A program made the position numbers and the translations under genes. From Planctomycetota bacterium (lineage in GTDB: Bacteria > Planctomycetota > UBA1135 > GCA-002686595): 64,000 nucleotides of DNA. Position 1 is the stretch's first letter, and each line of letters starts with the position of its first letter. The notes under the pieces were generated by a model, which saw only the letters and a list, made by a program, of their open reading frames with translations, was not told the DNA's origin and made no database searches. The stretch lies in contig JADJQU010000011.1 in the NCBI GenBank assembly GCA_016712565.1, forward strand, positions 1 through 64,000, in the 5' to 3' direction. This document shows positions 10,117 to 19,261 of this stretch, one piece after another.

Positions 10117-11506
10117 CTATTGGCAGATCACGAAGGACAGCGCATTTGTCAAGCCGACGTTGTTCGGCGCGGCAAAGCCAGGATCTCGGCTCCAGTACTG
10201 CGCACGAATGGTCTGGCCCGGCGCAAGGAAGTACGTCTGGATGTACGCGTGACTGAAGTGGAACGAGTACTGGCCCGAGCAATCGATTTGCGGAGCAGGA
10301 CTGCCGCCAGATGCTTGGCCTGGCGTGCGGATCACGGGCGACGCGAGGCAGAGAGTGCCGCCACCGAGAGGCGTCGCACCCGCCTGCGTGCTCCAGAGCA
10401 TGATGCCGGGCTTCCGGTTGAGCACGTTCGACGCCGTCACGTGGAAATCGTCGATCGCCCCGGTGGCCGTCGGGATTCCAGTCCATCCTATACCGGGTGT
10501 GCATCCAACCGAGTTGACTTTTGAGGTGCAGTACCCAGCTGGCGTGCCAGCACAACCGCCAGTATTACCGATTCGCGCGACGGTATGGTATCCGCCACCT
10601 GCAATCTCGATGTATGATTGCCAAGCTGGAAGGACTGGCGTTGCACTGGCCATGGACATTGGCCCCACGCCACGGTCGTCCCGTCGCTCCGCCGTGCCGC
10701 CACGTGGAAAAGGCCCGCATCGACGTCGACGTACGACAGTCCGTTCGGTAGCGCGGGAACATTGCACTGGCCGTAAACGTTTAGCCCCAAGCCATGACCG
10801 ATCCGTCGCTGAGTCGCGCGACGGTGCTGGTACCGCCCGCAGAGACCTCCACAAAGGAGAGGCCACTTGGAAGAGCTGGCACGGTGCTCTGGCCGTAGCC
10901 ATCATTACCCCATCCTACAAGCGATCCGTCGCTGCGCCGCGCCACGGTGTGATACGAGCCCGCCGCGAACTCAACGTAGGCGAGCCCGAGGGGCAGCGCG
11001 GGCACATTGCACTGGCCCCAGTTGTTCCACCCCCACGCCACAACCGACCCGTCGCTAAGTCGCGCCAAGTTGTGGAAGTCGCCCGCCGCCACCTGAACGC
11101 AGGAAAGTCCGCCGGGAAACGTGGGAACATTGCATTGGCCTTCGGTATTGCGCCCCCAGGCCAGCACCGAGCCATCATTCAACCGCGCGATCGCGTGGTG
11201 ATAACCAGCCGCGATCTCAACGAAGGAAATCCCGCCGGGAACTGCGGGCACGTTGCACTGTCCCTCGCTGTTGCCTCCCCAGGAGACGGCCGATCCGTCG
11301 CTGCGACGAGCCAATGTGAAATCCCAGCCTGCCGCCACCTCGACATAACTTAGCCCCTGCGGGAGCCCGGGCACATTGCACTGACCATCGTAATTCGCGC
11401 CCCAGGCAGCGAGTTCTACCTGCGCCGCCACTCGATCCACCAAGCAGGTGATCATCGATACGGTCAGTACGATCAACGCAAGCGGGGTTCGCATCCTACG
11501 AAGCAT
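10117..11506 (-). pseudogene. Secreted RCC1/BLIP-II-like repeat protein with shared C-terminal domain; frameshifted
   Basis: Starts at ATG 11506 behind GGGAGGAA, with a signal peptide (LALIVLTVSMITCLVDRVAAQ). About seven repeats of some 40 residues follow: WG.N..GQCNVP.LP.GLSYVEVAAG..H..ARRSDGSV.A, an RCC1/BLIP-II-type propeller. The C-terminal 145 residues begin YCTSKVNSVGCTP and match the domain ending the 8333-10040 product; the Cys in TLCLA and DCSG are kept. Shifts lie near 10785, where TGGGGC appears to lack one G of an otherwise regular repeat, and near 10660 and 10640. Likely a surface or secreted binding protein of unknown ligand. Confidence 0.7.
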
Positions 11507-12002
11507 CTCAGTTCCTCCCTGGGAAGCCGATCAGCGCGACTCCTCGACCCCGGACCTGGAGGCGGTCGCAAGCGCCGAGATCGCACTGCACACATGGTAG
11601 CACTCGGGCGCATCGCCGTGCGTTTGCGTGCAATTCCCTGACGTTTCCTGCCGTGGGCTCTTGTCCGTGGTGGCGCGGTAGTTCGCGCTGGGCACCCAGC
11701 TCGCTCCGGCAGACGTCACGCCGCAGGTCGCACAGCGCATCCGCCACAGCCGACTCCCGGACGAGGGGGAAAGCATTGCGGCGAGCCCGTCTTCGGCGGA
11801 CGCCGCCGCCGTGCGAGCCTTCCCTTCGGTCGATGCCGCGCCCCCGCCCCCCCCCCCGGTTTCGGCCCCAGCCCCCGAGGACGACGCGGGCGGGATGCTG
11901 GAGGCCGACGGCGGGGGCCCCCCTGCCGGAGGATGCGGAGCCCTCCGCCCACAGGGAACGCGGCCGGGGGGGGCTCATTGCGGCCCTGTGCCGAGTGGGG
12001 GG
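11507..12002. other. Intergenic region with an 11-nt C run
   Basis: Upstream of the RCC1-like gene. Small minus-strand frames exist but show no family features. A homopolymer of 11 C at 11847-11857 sits in a very GC-rich stretch and is a likely sequencing trouble spot. No promoter was recognised. Confidence 0.4.
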
Positions 12003-12075
12003 AGGGACCCGGCCCAGGACGAACCGGGGAATAACGGATTTGCAATCCGTCGCCTTACCACTTGGCTATGCCGCC
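12003..12075 (-). tRNA. tRNA-Cys(GCA)-like sequence with an abnormal 3' half
   Basis: On the minus strand the 5' two-thirds is a good tRNA: acceptor strand GGCGGCA, D arm GCC-AAGUGGUAA-GGC, and anticodon arm ACGGA-UUGCAAA-UCCGU with anticodon GCA (12041-12043). The T arm pairs only if its loop has six bases, and the 3' acceptor strand (expected UGCCGCC) is absent, as is a CCA end. It is either an indel-damaged gene or a tRNA fragment left by recombination at a tRNA site. Boundaries at the 3' end are uncertain. Confidence 0.5.
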
Positions 12076-12289
12076 GCGGGCTCGCGCGGGCCCGAGGGCT
12101 CGACTGCGAGCCTGGGAAGGATACTCCACGGGGTGCGCAGGTCAAGCCGCGCGGGGCGGGCTCCCGCAACGGGGTCCCGATCGCCCGCGTGGGCCCCGGA
12201 GAGCCCCACGGGCCTGAAAACAGCGCCAGGGGCGGGCCCACGCTGGAAGCGCGCGCGGCGGCGGATCAAGCTCTGAACCCGCGGACCCC

Positions 12290-12377
12290 GGGGGAGTGGC
12301 GGAATCGGCAGACGCATCGGACTTAAAATCCGAAGGCTCACAAGGCCATGTGGGTTCGAGCCCCACCTCCCCCACCA
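12290..12377 (+). tRNA. tRNA-Leu (anticodon TAA), CCA encoded
   Basis: Acceptor GGGGGAG pairs with CUCCCCC, followed by discriminator A and an encoded CCA at 12375-12377. The anticodon arm is UCGGA-CUUAAAA-UCCGA (anticodon UAA). It has a long class II variable arm, and the T arm is GUGGG-UUCGAGC-CCCAC. All stems pair. This is a complete leucine tRNA. Confidence 0.95.
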
Positions 12378-12426
12378 CGCGCCCCACCACGCGCCCAAAC
12401 CCCCGCCCGCGCGCCCCTACCATCCC

Positions 12427-13833
12427 CTAGGGCGCCCGGAGCTCGATCGCGCATTCGAAGGTCTCCTTCCAGTCCGCACGGTCGACCGCGAGCCCCAGAA
12501 GCCCCTCGACAGCCGGCTCCGCGAGCTTCTGCCACACGCGCTTCTCGTTCCACACGACCTCCACCGGCTGGGCGAGGTCCACGAGCTCCGGCGACAGGCA
12601 AAGCGTCGCGCCCCGCACGCCCTCCGACTTGAGCAGCACCTGCTGGCCCTTGAACTCCACCGTGACCCAGGCCGTCGGTGCGGTCGCGGCCTTGCCGTCG
12701 CCCGGGCGCGCGAGCTCGTCGACGCGCAGAGCTCCGCACCAGGGGTTCGCCAGCGTCGTGAAGTGCATCGTGCGCGTCTTCGCGTACTTCGCGCGCTCCC
12801 GCGGCGCGAGCCACTCCAGGGCCTCGTGCAAACGGCCCCAGGTCTTCACGTCGTGGGCGGAGCCCTGCACCTCCACGTACTTCAACGGGTAACCCAGGCG
12901 CTCGAACTCGGCGCAGGTCGCGCGGGGCTGCCCCACCGGACACACCTTGTCGTCCGCGCCGTGCAGCACGAACACGCCGAGCGTCGAAAAGTTGGCCGCG
13001 TACTTGTTCACCTGCCAGGTCACCGCCGACATCGGCGCGATTCCGGCGTAGCGATCCGGGCGCGCGCGGCCCAGGTACCAGGACCAGAAACCCGTCTGCG
13101 AGAGCCCGGACACGTAGAGCCGGTCAGGATCGATCGCATAGCGCGTGGCCAGGTCGCGCCACAACGCCTCGAAGATCCGCGCCACGCGGTCCTCCGGCAG
13201 GGCACCGCGCAGGCCGTCGGCGCCGACCTGCTCCACGATCTCCGTGCGCACGACGAGCCAGTTCTCCAGCCCAGCGCTCTCGCATTGGCCGCGGAAGAAC
13301 GGCAGAAAATCGGCCTTCTCGGCGTCGGACTTGCCCGCGCCGGTCCCGTGGCCCGGGTCCAAGAGCACCGCGCAGGGACGCTCGGCGTCGTACTTCTCGG
13401 GACAGTCCACGGCGTAGCGAAACTGCCCCTCCTCGCACTCGAAGGTGTAGCCCACGCGCGTGGTGCCGAATCGTCCGAGCTTCTCGCTCTCCTTGCCCTG
13501 CTTGCGGCCCTCCCGGGACTTGGGGTCGAGCAACGGCCCGGCCCGCAGGGCCTCTCGCAGGTCCGCGAAGGCGTGCTTGGTGGCGAGCTTCTTGCCCTGG
13601 GCCAAGAGCGCCGCGCGGGTTTTCCCATCGTTCCGCGCCAGGGCCTCGGTGAAGAGCCCGCGCAGCTTGCGCGCCTCGGCGGCCGGCAAGGGCGCACGGG
13701 GCGCGTCCCGGGGTTTCTCACCCGCGGGCGCCTGAACGATCGGCGACGGCTCCAGGGCCGGTGAGCCGGTGATGGTCGGTGCGGCCAGCAGCAGCGAGCA
13801 GGCGAGCGCGAGCGCGGAGACCTGGGAAATCAT
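12427..13833 (-). CDS. Secreted alpha/beta-hydrolase (esterase-like)
   Basis: 468 residues from ATG 13833, with a signal peptide (ALALACSLLLAAPTITG). The frame stays open far upstream, but this is the first Met giving an export signal and lies 80 nt past the pepA stop. After an Ala/Arg-rich leader come a loop containing LDPGHGTGAG, a nucleophile elbow YVSGLSQTGFW (Ser in G-L-S-Q-T), FVLHGADDKVCP (Asp region) and VQGSAHDVKTW (candidate catalytic His). This order fits the Ser-Asp-His triad of secreted esterases related to polyhydroxybutyrate depolymerase and feruloyl esterase. The elbow has T where the usual G-x-S-x-G second-to-last residue is variable. Substrate unknown. Confidence 0.75.
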   Translation of the reverse strand: MISQVSALALACSLLLAAPTITGSPALEPSPIVQAPAGEKPRDAPRAPLPAAEARKLRGLFTEALARNDGKTRAALLAQGKKLATKHAFADLREALRAGPLLDPKSREGRKQGKESEKLGRFGTTRVGYTFECEEGQFRYAVDCPEKYDAERPCAVLLDPGHGTGAGKSDAEKADFLPFFRGQCESAGLENWLVVRTEIVEQVGADGLRGALPEDRVARIFEALWRDLATRYAIDPDRLYVSGLSQTGFWSWYLGRARPDRYAGIAPMSAVTWQVNKYAANFSTLGVFVLHGADDKVCPVGQPRATCAEFERLGYPLKYVEVQGSAHDVKTWGRLHEALEWLAPRERAKYAKTRTMHFTTLANPWCGALRVDELARPGDGKAATAPTAWVTVEFKGQQVLLKSEGVRGATLCLSPELVDLAQPVEVVWNEKRVWQKLAEPAVEGLLGLAVDRADWKETFECAIELRAP

Positions 13834-13913
13834 CGGGGCCTTTCCTCCGCGGGCCAGGATAGCAGCGGGGAGCGGCGCCGCGGCCGTGCTCGCGGGACAG
13901 GGCCCTGGCGCCC

Positions 13914-15389
13914 TCAGGCGCTGGCCCGATTCTCCAGCCAGCGCAGCAGGAGCCGCACGCCCACGCCGGAACCCTGGGCGCCGCCGACGTAGTCGCGGTT
14001 CAGTCCGCCCCAGGCAGTGCCGGCGATGTCCAGGTGGGCCCACTCGGTGTCGCCCACGAAGTGCGCCAGGAAGGCGGCGCCGGCGCTGGAGCCCGAGCCC
14101 GCGCCCTCGCCGTTGATGTTCTTCAGGTCGGCCACCTCGCCCTTCATCTGGTCCTTGTGCACGTCCAGCAGCGGCAGGGGCCACAGGCGCTCGAAGACCT
14201 GCTCGCCGGCGGCGCGCAGCTCCTGCTCCAGGCGCGGGGTCGAGGCGAACAGGCCCGAAAGCTCGTGGCCCAGGGCGATCACCACGGCACCGGTCAACGT
14301 CGCCAGGTCCACGATCGTGTCCGGCGCGGTCTTCGCCTTGGCGTAGCAGAGCGCGTCGCACAGGATCAGGCGGCCCTCCGCGTCCGTGTTGAGCACCTCG
14401 ATCGTGGTGCCGTTCATGGCCGTGATCACGTCGCCGGGCTTGATCGCGCGACCGTCGAGGAGGTTCTCGCTGGCGGGCACGATGCCGTGGATCTCGAAGG
14501 GCAGGTCGAGTTCGGCCAGGGCGTGGAACACGCCCAGCACGGCCGCGCCGCCGGACATGTCGTACTTCATGTCCCACATCTTCGAGGCGGGCTTGATGCT
14601 GATGCCCCCGGCATCGAACGTCAGTCCCTTGCCCACCAGGGCGATCGTCTCGCGGGCCTTGCCCTTGGGCGTGTAGGTCAGGTGGATCAGGCGCGGGGGC
14701 TCCTCGCTGCCCTGGGCCACGGCGAGCAGGGCCCCCAGCTTCAGCTCGCGCAGGGCCTTGACCTCCAGCACCTTGGCCCGAATGCGCTTGGAGCGCTTGG
14801 CAAGGCCCAGCGCCGCCGCGGCGAGGTCCCGCGGGGTCAGGGCGTTGCCGGGCGCATTCTGCAGGTCGCGCGTGAACAGATTGGCCTCGGCCAGCACGCG
14901 GCCGCGCTGGACCCCGTTCTCGAAGTGCTTGCCCGCTCCCGCGAGCACCACGCGCTCCAACTTGCGCGGCTTCTGCTTGGTCTTGAAGCGCGCGTAGCGG
15001 TAGCGGCCCATCACCGCCCCCTCGCCCGCGGCGACTCCCGCGGCGAAATCGCCGCCCAGGGACTCGCACAGGGCCTGCTCGAACCACAGCACGGCGCCCG
15101 CCGCGCCGATGGCCTCGGCGCGCTGCACGGCGAGCGCCGCCACGCGGCGCAGGCGCTCGACGGTGAACTCCGCGGGCTTGCCCAGGCCCACGAAGAGCAC
15201 GCGCTTCGCCGGGCCGGAAATCCCGTCGGCGAGCCGGAGGTCGCGGAACTCGCCCTTCAGGTCGCCCAAGGCGGTGGCGCTGACCTCCACGTCCGCGGGC
15301 AGGCGCGGCGCGGCGCGCTCGGCGTGGAACACGACCAGGAGTTCGGTCTTGGGGAGCTTGGACTTGGTGTCGAGGACGGTGACGTTCAT
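13914..15389 (-). CDS. pepA: Leucyl aminopeptidase (M17)
   Basis: 491 residues, normal for the family. It is a cytosolic two-metal aminopeptidase that removes N-terminal residues from peptides. The N-terminal macro-like domain is followed by the catalytic domain with ALVGKGLTFDAGG, the metal- and bicarbonate-binding signature NTDAEGRLIL, VDLATLTGA and a late GAGSGSSAGAAF region near the C-terminus. ATG 15389 gives the expected MNVTVLD-type start. It lies between the ETF:quinone oxidoreductase gene (46 nt upstream) and the secreted hydrolase (80 nt downstream), all on the minus strand. Confidence 0.95.
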   Translation of the reverse strand: MNVTVLDTKSKLPKTELLVVFHAERAAPRLPADVEVSATALGDLKGEFRDLRLADGISGPAKRVLFVGLGKPAEFTVERLRRVAALAVQRAEAIGAAGAVLWFEQALCESLGGDFAAGVAAGEGAVMGRYRYARFKTKQKPRKLERVVLAGAGKHFENGVQRGRVLAEANLFTRDLQNAPGNALTPRDLAAAALGLAKRSKRIRAKVLEVKALRELKLGALLAVAQGSEEPPRLIHLTYTPKGKARETIALVGKGLTFDAGGISIKPASKMWDMKYDMSGGAAVLGVFHALAELDLPFEIHGIVPASENLLDGRAIKPGDVITAMNGTTIEVLNTDAEGRLILCDALCYAKAKTAPDTIVDLATLTGAVVIALGHELSGLFASTPRLEQELRAAGEQVFERLWPLPLLDVHKDQMKGEVADLKNINGEGAGSGSSAGAAFLAHFVGDTEWAHLDIAGTAWGGLNRDYVGGAQGSGVGVRLLLRWLENRASA

Positions 15390-15435
15390 GGGTGAGGGTC
15401 GGGGGCGACGGGGTGCAACGGGGTGCGGGCGCGGC

Positions 15436-17169
15436 TCACATGTCGATGTACTTGGGTCCGCCGCCGCCCTCGGGGACCACCCACTGGATCACCTGGTAGG
15501 GATCGGCGATGTCGCAGGTCTTGCAGTGCACGCAGTTGGAGAAGTTGATCACCGGGCCCGCGGACGCGGAGCTCCCGTCCTTGCCGCGGCCCTCGGGCCA
15601 TTCGTACACCGCGGCGGGACAGAAGTGGCGGCAGGGGTTGCCGTACTCCTCGGTGCAGCGCGAGACGCAGATCGACGGGTCGGTCACCAGGAGGTGAGCC
15701 GGCTGGTCCTCCTCGTGGATCGTGCCCGACCAGTACACGTCGGTCAGCTTGTCCATCGCCGACGTGTCGTTGTGGGCCGGCCGCGGGTGCCGGGACTTGC
15801 CGCCCGCGCGCGCCAGGGTGCGCGTGGTCGTGTGGTCGGCGTGGCTCTTGCGCCGCGCGATGAACCCGCGGCCCTGGGTGACCATCTGCACCCCGGCATC
15901 GAGCACGCCCGCCAAGAAACCGTGGTCGAAGGCCTGGCGGAAGTTGCGCACGCGCCACAGCTCCTGCCGGGCCCAGGAAGCCTCGAACAGCTCGGTGTAG
16001 CGGGCCAGGGACGCCGCGCTGGTGTCGTTCTTCGCCAGGGCCTCCACCACCGCCTCGGCGGCCAGGAGGCCCGACTTGATCGCCAGGTGCACGCCCTTGA
16101 GGCGCGCGGCGTTGAGGAAGCCGCCGCTGTCGCCCACCAGGCAGAAGCCGTCGCCCTGGAGCCGCGGCATGGCGAAGTAGCCCCCTTCGGGAATCGTCTT
16201 GGCGCCGTAGCGCAACACCTTGCCGCCGGCGAGCCGCGCGGCCACCGCCGGGTGGGATTTCCAGGCCACGAACAGCGCGTGGGGATCGAGGTTCGCATCG
16301 TGGTGGTCCAGACCCACGACGAAGCCGATCGACAGGCGATTGCCGGACAGGCCGTAGATCCAGCCGCCGCCGTAGCCGCCGAAGCCCGCCGGGGAGAGCG
16401 GCTCGCCCAGGGTGTGGATCACCTGGCCCTTGAGGGAGCTGCCGCGTTCGGCCGGGATCTCCCAGATCTCCTTGATGCCCGTGGCGTAGATCTGCGGATG
16501 GCCTTCGGGTGCCAGGCCCAGGCGCTCGATCAGGTACTTGGCCGAGCTGCCGCGGGTGCCCTCGGCGAAGATCGTCACCGCGGCGCGAATGTTCATGCCC
16601 GGCTGGAAGGAGCCCTTGGGCTCGCCGTGCTTGTCGATGCCCGCGTCGCGCGTCTCGACGCCCACCACCCGGTTCGGATTCTCCGCGTCGAAGAGCACCT
16701 TGGCCGCCGCGAAGCCCGGGAACACCTGGGCTCCCAGGCTCTCGGCCTGGTCCTTCATCCAGCGCACCACCTGGTAGAGGCTGATGATCGAATTGCCTTC
16801 GTTGTGCAGCGGCGGCGGCATCAGCTTGCCGCGCAGCACGTTGGACTTGCCGCCGGGGCGCAGCACCTCCATGCAGTCGCCGGTCACGTCCGCCTCGATG
16901 GGGCAGCCGCGCTCCCTCCAGTCGGGGAACAGCTCCTGCATCCCGCGCGGGTCCATCACGGCGCCCGAGAGGATGTGGTAGCCCACCTCCTGGGCTTTCT
17001 CGAGCACCAGCACGGTCTTGTCCCCCATGCCGCGGGCGTCGAGCCTGCGGCGCAGCTCGATGGCGCAGGCGAGGCCCGCGGGCCCGGCCCCCACGATCAG
17101 CACGTCGACGGGGAAATCCTCGCGCTGGACCTTTTCGACCTGCAGGGAGACTTGGGGTGCGTGGGTCAT
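15436..17169 (-). CDS. Electron-transfer flavoprotein:ubiquinone oxidoreductase
   Basis: 577 residues from ATG 17169; an upstream in-frame start would add only a 23-residue Arg-rich leader. It passes electrons from reduced ETF, loaded by acyl-CoA and amino-acid dehydrogenases, to the quinone pool at the membrane. The N-terminal FAD-binding fold is VDVLIVGAGPAGLACAIEL, followed by GLSGNRLSIGFVVGLD and GDSGGFLNAARLKGVHLA. The C-terminal ferredoxin-like region carries Cys in CTEEYGNPCRHFCP and NCVHCKTCD, which ligate one 4Fe-4S cluster. The ETF subunits themselves are not in this window. Confidence 0.95.
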   Translation of the reverse strand: MTHAPQVSLQVEKVQREDFPVDVLIVGAGPAGLACAIELRRRLDARGMGDKTVLVLEKAQEVGYHILSGAVMDPRGMQELFPDWRERGCPIEADVTGDCMEVLRPGGKSNVLRGKLMPPPLHNEGNSIISLYQVVRWMKDQAESLGAQVFPGFAAAKVLFDAENPNRVVGVETRDAGIDKHGEPKGSFQPGMNIRAAVTIFAEGTRGSSAKYLIERLGLAPEGHPQIYATGIKEIWEIPAERGSSLKGQVIHTLGEPLSPAGFGGYGGGWIYGLSGNRLSIGFVVGLDHHDANLDPHALFVAWKSHPAVAARLAGGKVLRYGAKTIPEGGYFAMPRLQGDGFCLVGDSGGFLNAARLKGVHLAIKSGLLAAEAVVEALAKNDTSAASLARYTELFEASWARQELWRVRNFRQAFDHGFLAGVLDAGVQMVTQGRGFIARRKSHADHTTTRTLARAGGKSRHPRPAHNDTSAMDKLTDVYWSGTIHEEDQPAHLLVTDPSICVSRCTEEYGNPCRHFCPAAVYEWPEGRGKDGSSASAGPVINFSNCVHCKTCDIADPYQVIQWVVPEGGGGPKYIDM

Positions 17170-17224
17170 GTTCGCCTCGGGGGAGGACGGAGCAGGATAG
17201 CGTTCGCGGCGCCTGGAACGCGCT

Positions 17225-17986
17225 TCACGGCCGATCACCGATCCAGGTTTCGCCGCCGGGGTAGGACTCGCGCTTCCAGACCGGCAGCGAGAGCTTCAGC
17301 TCGTCGATCAGGAAGCGGCAGGCGCGAAAGGCCGCGTCGCGGTGCGGGCTGGCCACGGCGACCACCACCGCGGGCTCGCCGATCGCGACCTTGCCCGCGC
17401 GATGGACCACGAGCATGCGCAGGCGCGGGCCGGGGCCGGGGTCGGGACTTTGGGGGGCCGCGGCGTCCCCCGCCCCGCCGAACTGGGAGCGACAGCGGGC
17501 GAAGATGCGCTCCATTTCCGGGGCGAGCATGGCCTCGTAGGCCTCGTATTCGAGCCCCAGGACGGACCGGCCGCGGCTGTGGTCGCGGGCCTGGCCGCTG
17601 AAGAGCACCACGCCGCCGCAGGCAGGGTGCTCCACGCGGCGCTGGCAGCCGGCCGGGTCGATGGGCCCGTGGGAAAGCTCGAACACGCCCTGCTCCAGGT
17701 TCAGGGGGCCCTCGCCCGAGCCCCCGGAAACAGGCGGGATCAACGCGACCTCGCGGACGTCGCCCAGGGGCGTGGAATCGCTCGCGTAGGCGCGGTCGAG
17801 GGCCACGCGCACGTGGTCGAGGGGGCCGAGCTCGGGCGCGCGCCGCTCCAGCGCGCGCTTGAGGTCCAAGACCGTGGCTGCGCCCGCGGCGCCCTGGCCG
17901 GCAACCTCGGGCCCCAGCTCGACTTCGATCTCGTCCGCGCGCGCGCGCTCCCGCAGGCCCGCGAACAACCGCACGCGAAGGCGCAT
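17225..17986 (-). CDS. MoaD-MoaE fusion (molybdopterin synthase)
   Basis: 253 residues from ATG 17986. Residues 1-85 form a MoaD-like ubiquitin fold ending in a double-Gly region (PPVSGGSGEG) that continues straight into MoaE. In separate MoaD the C-terminal Gly-Gly is free and carries the thiocarboxylate. Residues 100-253 are MoaE-like: ACGGVVLFSGQARDHSRG, LEYEAYEAMLAPEM, VVHRAGKVAIGEPAVVV, HRDAAFRACRFLIDELK and PVWKRE. Molybdopterin synthase inserts two sulfurs to make the Moco dithiolene. A fused form would need cleavage after Gly-Gly or another route. It starts 8 nt after the ssb stop. Confidence 0.85.
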   Translation of the reverse strand: MRLRVRLFAGLRERARADEIEVELGPEVAGQGAAGAATVLDLKRALERRAPELGPLDHVRVALDRAYASDSTPLGDVREVALIPPVSGGSGEGPLNLEQGVFELSHGPIDPAGCQRRVEHPACGGVVLFSGQARDHSRGRSVLGLEYEAYEAMLAPEMERIFARCRSQFGGAGDAAAPQSPDPGPGPRLRMLVVHRAGKVAIGEPAVVVAVASPHRDAAFRACRFLIDELKLSLPVWKRESYPGGETWIGDRP

Positions 17987-17994
17987 GCGGCCGC

Positions 17995-18466
17995 TCAGAA
18001 CGGCGTGTCGTCGGCGTCGAGGTGCGCCGGCGCCGGAATCCGTGGCGCCGCTGTAGCCGCCCGGCCCGCCCCCGGAACCCGAGCCGGCGGAGGCAGCGCC
18101 GCCCTCGTCCGAGGAGTAGGTCTCGCGGCCGCCACCGGCGCCCACGAACTGCCAGTCGTCGCCCACGACGTAGAGCTTGGAGCGCTTCTCGCCCGAGGCC
18201 TTGTCGTCCCAGGTGTCGTAGCGCAGCGATCCCTCGATGAACGCGGGCTTGCCCTTCTGGTGGTACTTCGCGAAGGCCTCGCCGCGCTTGCCGAAGAAGG
18301 TCACGTCCACGAAGGTCGGCTCCTCCTTCCACTCGCCCGACTGGTCCTTGTAGCGGCGGTTGACCGCCAGCCCCAGCTTGCACACCGCGGTGCCGCCCTG
18401 GGTGAAGCGCACCTCGGGCTTGCGCGTCAGGTTGCCCATCAAGATCACTTTGTTGTAGCTCGCCAT
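17995..18466 (-). CDS. ssb: Single-stranded DNA-binding protein, with one frameshift before the acidic tail
   Basis: Binds single-stranded DNA in replication and repair and recruits partners through its C-terminal acidic tip. ATG 18466 starts ASYNKVILMGNLTRKPEVR, the standard OB-fold opening. LAVNRRYKDQSGEWKEE, FVDVTFFGKRGEAFAKY and the Gly-rich linker follow. Read straight, the frame runs on into moaD. Shifted by one base near 18020-18050 it ends LDADDTPF-stop at 17995, the conserved acidic tip. The gene length is 1 modulo 3, so one base has been gained or two lost. In an essential gene this is most likely an assembly indel. Confidence 0.9.
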
Positions 18467-18777
18467 GTCTCGCCCTTTCGAGTTGTGTCCGTATTGGTTT
18501 CCGGGGCCTTTCCGGCGGCTCGCCGCGGCCGGCCCCAAGACGGCGATTTTAACAAGTTGGGGGCCCCGGGTCGACGCATCCGCGGCTCCCGCGCCGAGGG
18601 ACGGAGGCCCTTGCCGCGCGAGGGGCCGGGGCCGGGCGATTCGCGGGACCACGGCTCCGGCCGCGGCGGGGTTCGCTCCCCTGGGGTCCATGTTCCCCTG
18701 GCGCGAGCTGTGCCGGGCACTACGATGCACGCCACCCACGGGCGAGTCCTCCCCCACCCCCGAAGCAGCACCTCGCG
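18467..18777. other. Divergent intergenic region, ssb / PilZ gene
   Basis: Holds the upstream regions of ssb (minus) and the PilZ-domain gene (plus). A more AT-rich island near 18545-18558 (GATTTTAACAAG) stands out in the GC-rich background and may be part of a promoter. No confident boxes were identified. Confidence 0.3.
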
Positions 18778-19197
18778 ATGGCCCCCCTCGAACCGAACGC
18801 CAAGCCCCGCCCGCTCCAAGGCCGCGAACGCCGCGCCCACCCGCGGGCGGCGGCGAACTGGCCCTGCGAGATCGCGCTGACCTCCGGTCCCCACGCCGGA
18901 GTGGTGCAGGCGCGCCTGCGCGACGTGTCCCGGGCCGGCATGTCCTTCTGGGTGGACCGGCCGGTTCCGATGATGACGATGCTGGATCTGGTGCTGGAGC
19001 TGCCGCTCGCCTCGGGCCCGCGACGCGTGCGCGGCAAGGGAGCGGTGGTGCGCTGCCAGCGCATCGGCGCGGGGATCGAGCACTACGAGATCGCCGTGTT
19101 CCTGCACGACATCAGCGAGTCGGATCGACGCACCCTCGACTTGCACGTGCGCGGAGCCGTGGCCTCGGGCACGGCCGAAGCCTCGGACGACGAGTAG
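18778..19197 (+). CDS. PilZ-domain protein (c-di-GMP receptor)
   Basis: 139 residues, a stand-alone PilZ domain. Both parts of the cyclic-di-GMP site are visible: the Arg-rich motif ERRAHPR near residue 20 (RxxxR) and LRDVSRAGM near residue 50 (DxSxxG). The remaining strands (MMTMLDLVLELPL, GKGAVVRCQRI) fit the beta barrel. Such proteins usually change motility, secretion or polysaccharide output when the second messenger binds; the target is not evident. It converges on prmC with a 64-nt gap. GTG or ATG starts a few codons earlier cannot be excluded. Confidence 0.85.
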   Translation: MAPLEPNAKPRPLQGRERRAHPRAAANWPCEIALTSGPHAGVVQARLRDVSRAGMSFWVDRPVPMMTMLDLVLELPLASGPRRVRGKGAVVRCQRIGAGIEHYEIAVFLHDISESDRRTLDLHVRGAVASGTAEASDDE

Positions 19198-19261
19198 GGC
19201 GCGCAAGCACGTCGCGCGTCCCACGCGCAACGCCGACGCCCCGCCGCACGGGCCGGACGAT

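Noticed and set aside
12427..15087. A single protein of 886 residues spanning the hydrolase and upstream DNA
   Set aside because: The upstream half overlaps pepA out of frame. The true gene starts at 13833 with a signal peptide.
17995..18466. Programmed frameshift in ssb
   Set aside because: No slippery heptamer with a downstream structure is evident, and ffh and murA show the same kind of break. An indel error is simpler.
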